From positions 449,254 through 513,253 of the forward strand of contig VZRN01005394.1 of the NCBI GenBank assembly GCA_013397935.1: DNA of 64,000 nt, given 5' to 3'. A model generated the notes under the pieces. It made no database searches and had not been told where the DNA came from. It worked only from the letters and a program-made list of their open reading frames with translations. Shown here piece after piece: positions 62,894 through 64,000 of this stretch. The translations under genes were made by a program, and so were the position numbers. This DNA comes from Dasyornis broadbenti (Eukaryota; Chordata; Aves; Passeriformes; Dasyornithidae). The stretch's first letter is position 1. Each line of letters opens with the position of its first letter.

Positions 62894-63941
62894 GTGAGGA
62901 TTCTGCAGTGAGTGCTCACTGCACTCGGACCCCAAGAGGGGGAGAGCGGCAAGAGGGGAGGGAACATGTATGAATAAGGGGCAACTGGGGAGGTGGCATC
63001 TACATGCAGGTAAAGCACATCTCTAACATACAATATGTTCTACCGATGCCTAATCCTGTTAATGGTGGCTGTGGCCAAGACAAGGCTGCTGATACATTTT
63101 CCATTACACAAGTAGGCACAAGATGCATTTCAAAATTCCCTGGGCAGCGTACCTCCATGGGAACTTGTAAGGATCAAGCAGCTGCTTTATGCTATGTTGA
63201 GTCTCAGTCATTCCTTGCAGTCACTGCTGATTAGAAGAGTTGTTACTCTAAGGCTCCTCTAAGTAGGCAATTGTTCACCCAGTCAGGACCAGCGTTCCTA
63301 GATTGCCTTTAAAAAGCCCAAAAAACTACAAAGATGATATTTACATTTTTTTCTTCTACTGCATTTTAAAGGTCCAGATGTGTTTGTGTTGCTTATGAAT
63401 CTGCAGAGGAATTTCTTTACTGCATTAGTATTAGGAGTTCGAGGTCAGTATGGTCAAGCCCAGCCTCCACTGGCTGGTACCCTTTCACAGGCAGTAGACA
63501 TGCCTATCTCTTCCCACCATCTGTTTAATTACCTTCAAGACAAACTAATTCAACATTTCAACAATCTGAGAATCTCTAGGTGGGCAGACCCATCTGATCT
63601 CTCTATAGCAGAGCCATCAACAGCCAAATAATTGTGTGTTTCCAGAATTTTCCTAATTTTTGTTAGATGTCTGCAATGGCTGGATTTCAACCTGGATCAT
63701 TAGTCTTGCTGGCTTACCTTTCTTTTGATAGTTCTCATAATTCTTTTTTGCTTTTTATGTTATTTCATGGTGAAGCTCAGGCAAGTGGCAAGGAGCACGT
63801 GCCTGGCCTTTTTGGAGGTGTTTTCCTTTTAATGTAGTGGACATAGTGGTATTTGGACCATTGTGGTTCAATGAAGAGAAGATTTTGCTGAAATGAAAAA
63901 GTAAATGACCAAAATGCAGAAAAGATAAATAATATATGCAT
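62894..63941. other. WNT11 intron 5, 5' part
   Basis: This follows the last coding exon in the window. I looked for the expected final exon (beginning QCNK) on the + strand and did not find it, so the exon lies to the right of position 64000. Confidence 0.7.
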
Positions 63942-64000
63942 GTGAGGATGTGGCAGTTGGGGACATGGGTTAATGGTGGGCTTGGCAGTGCTGCAGACTG
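63942..64000 (+). mobile_element. CR1 fragment cut by window edge
   Basis: GAGGATGTGGCAGTTGGGG and GTTAATGGTGGGCTTGGCAG match the CR1 region near its 3' end. The element continues past the window. Confidence 0.8.

Larger units (their letters stand above)
47470..64000 (+). other. WNT11: WNT11 transcription unit, 3' end cut by window edge
   Basis: One non-coding exon plus four coding exons can be assembled on the + strand with GT-AG junctions throughout. Introns are about 3.24 kb (47511-50750), 9.02 kb (50972-59994), 616 bp (60231-60846), 1.48 kb (61125-62600) and more than 1.1 kb (from 62894). The joined coding sequence gives 296 complete codons plus two bases without a stop or frameshift. 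It has the Wnt family layout: signal peptide, then cysteine-rich Wnt domain with the lipid-bearing motif CHGVSGSC. Residue numbering matches the 354-residue WNT11 family, so about 57 C-terminal residues and the 3'UTR are missing. The sequence is WNT11 rather than the divergent paralogue WNT11B: residues 29-39 read ALSKTPSALAL, as in mammalian and chicken WNT11 from memory. The start at about 47470 is inferred from a TATA box, not observed. Confidence 0.95.

Noticed and set aside
63380..63631. 83-codon open frame as the final WNT11 exon
   Set aside because: It lacks the expected QCNK start, the C-terminal cysteine pattern and a suitable acceptor.

Overview
This window is vertebrate nuclear DNA, almost certainly from a bird and probably a songbird. 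About nineteen fragments of CR1 LINE are recognisable on both strands by their avian 3' end, which in antisense reads 'atagaatggtttgggttgg'. A probable LTR-type insertion near 12.2-13.3 kb resembles a family I associate with passerine genomes. The only protein-coding gene I can support is WNT11, and its protein is very close to what I remember of chicken WNT11. The organism call rests on repeats and that resemblance, not on a database search.

Layout. From 1 to about 46.9 kb I see no protein-coding gene. This upstream intergenic sequence holds dispersed CR1 fragments, microsatellites, assembly gaps, a pair of 14-bp CTCF-like motif cores (12.5 kb), and two tRNA-Pro(AGG) genes in tail-to-tail orientation (23.9 and 24.2 kb) next to a GC-rich stretch. 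A 584-bp (AAAAG)n array lies at 35.7-36.25 kb. Its reverse complement, a 186-bp (CTTTT)n array, lies at 46.68-46.87 kb, about 600 bp upstream of the WNT11 start site.

WNT11 occupies 47.5 kb to the right edge on the + strand. A CpG island (about 46.98-47.63 kb) carries a TATA box, a TCF/LEF-type site, a CRE-like site, a SOX-POU composite motif and a duplicated homeodomain-type site. A short non-coding first exon ends at 47510 on a consensus donor. A second exon (50751-50971) carries the start codon at 50889, and three further coding exons follow (59995-60230, 60847-61124, 62601-62893). All splice sites seen are GT-AG and the reading frame is intact for 296 codons plus two bases. The final cysteine-rich exon, roughly residues 298-354, lies beyond the window.

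How the parts work together. WNT11 encodes a secreted lipid-modified ligand of non-canonical Wnt signalling. Promoter motifs suggest early-embryonic (SOX/POU) and Wnt-feedback (TCF/LEF) control, but this is motif inference only. Intron 1 begins with a purine-rich 27-bp minisatellite on the coding strand, which could favour R-loops. The tRNA genes and CTCF-like sites could act as domain boundaries in the intergenic region. No bacterial-type system, CRISPR array or viral gene was found.
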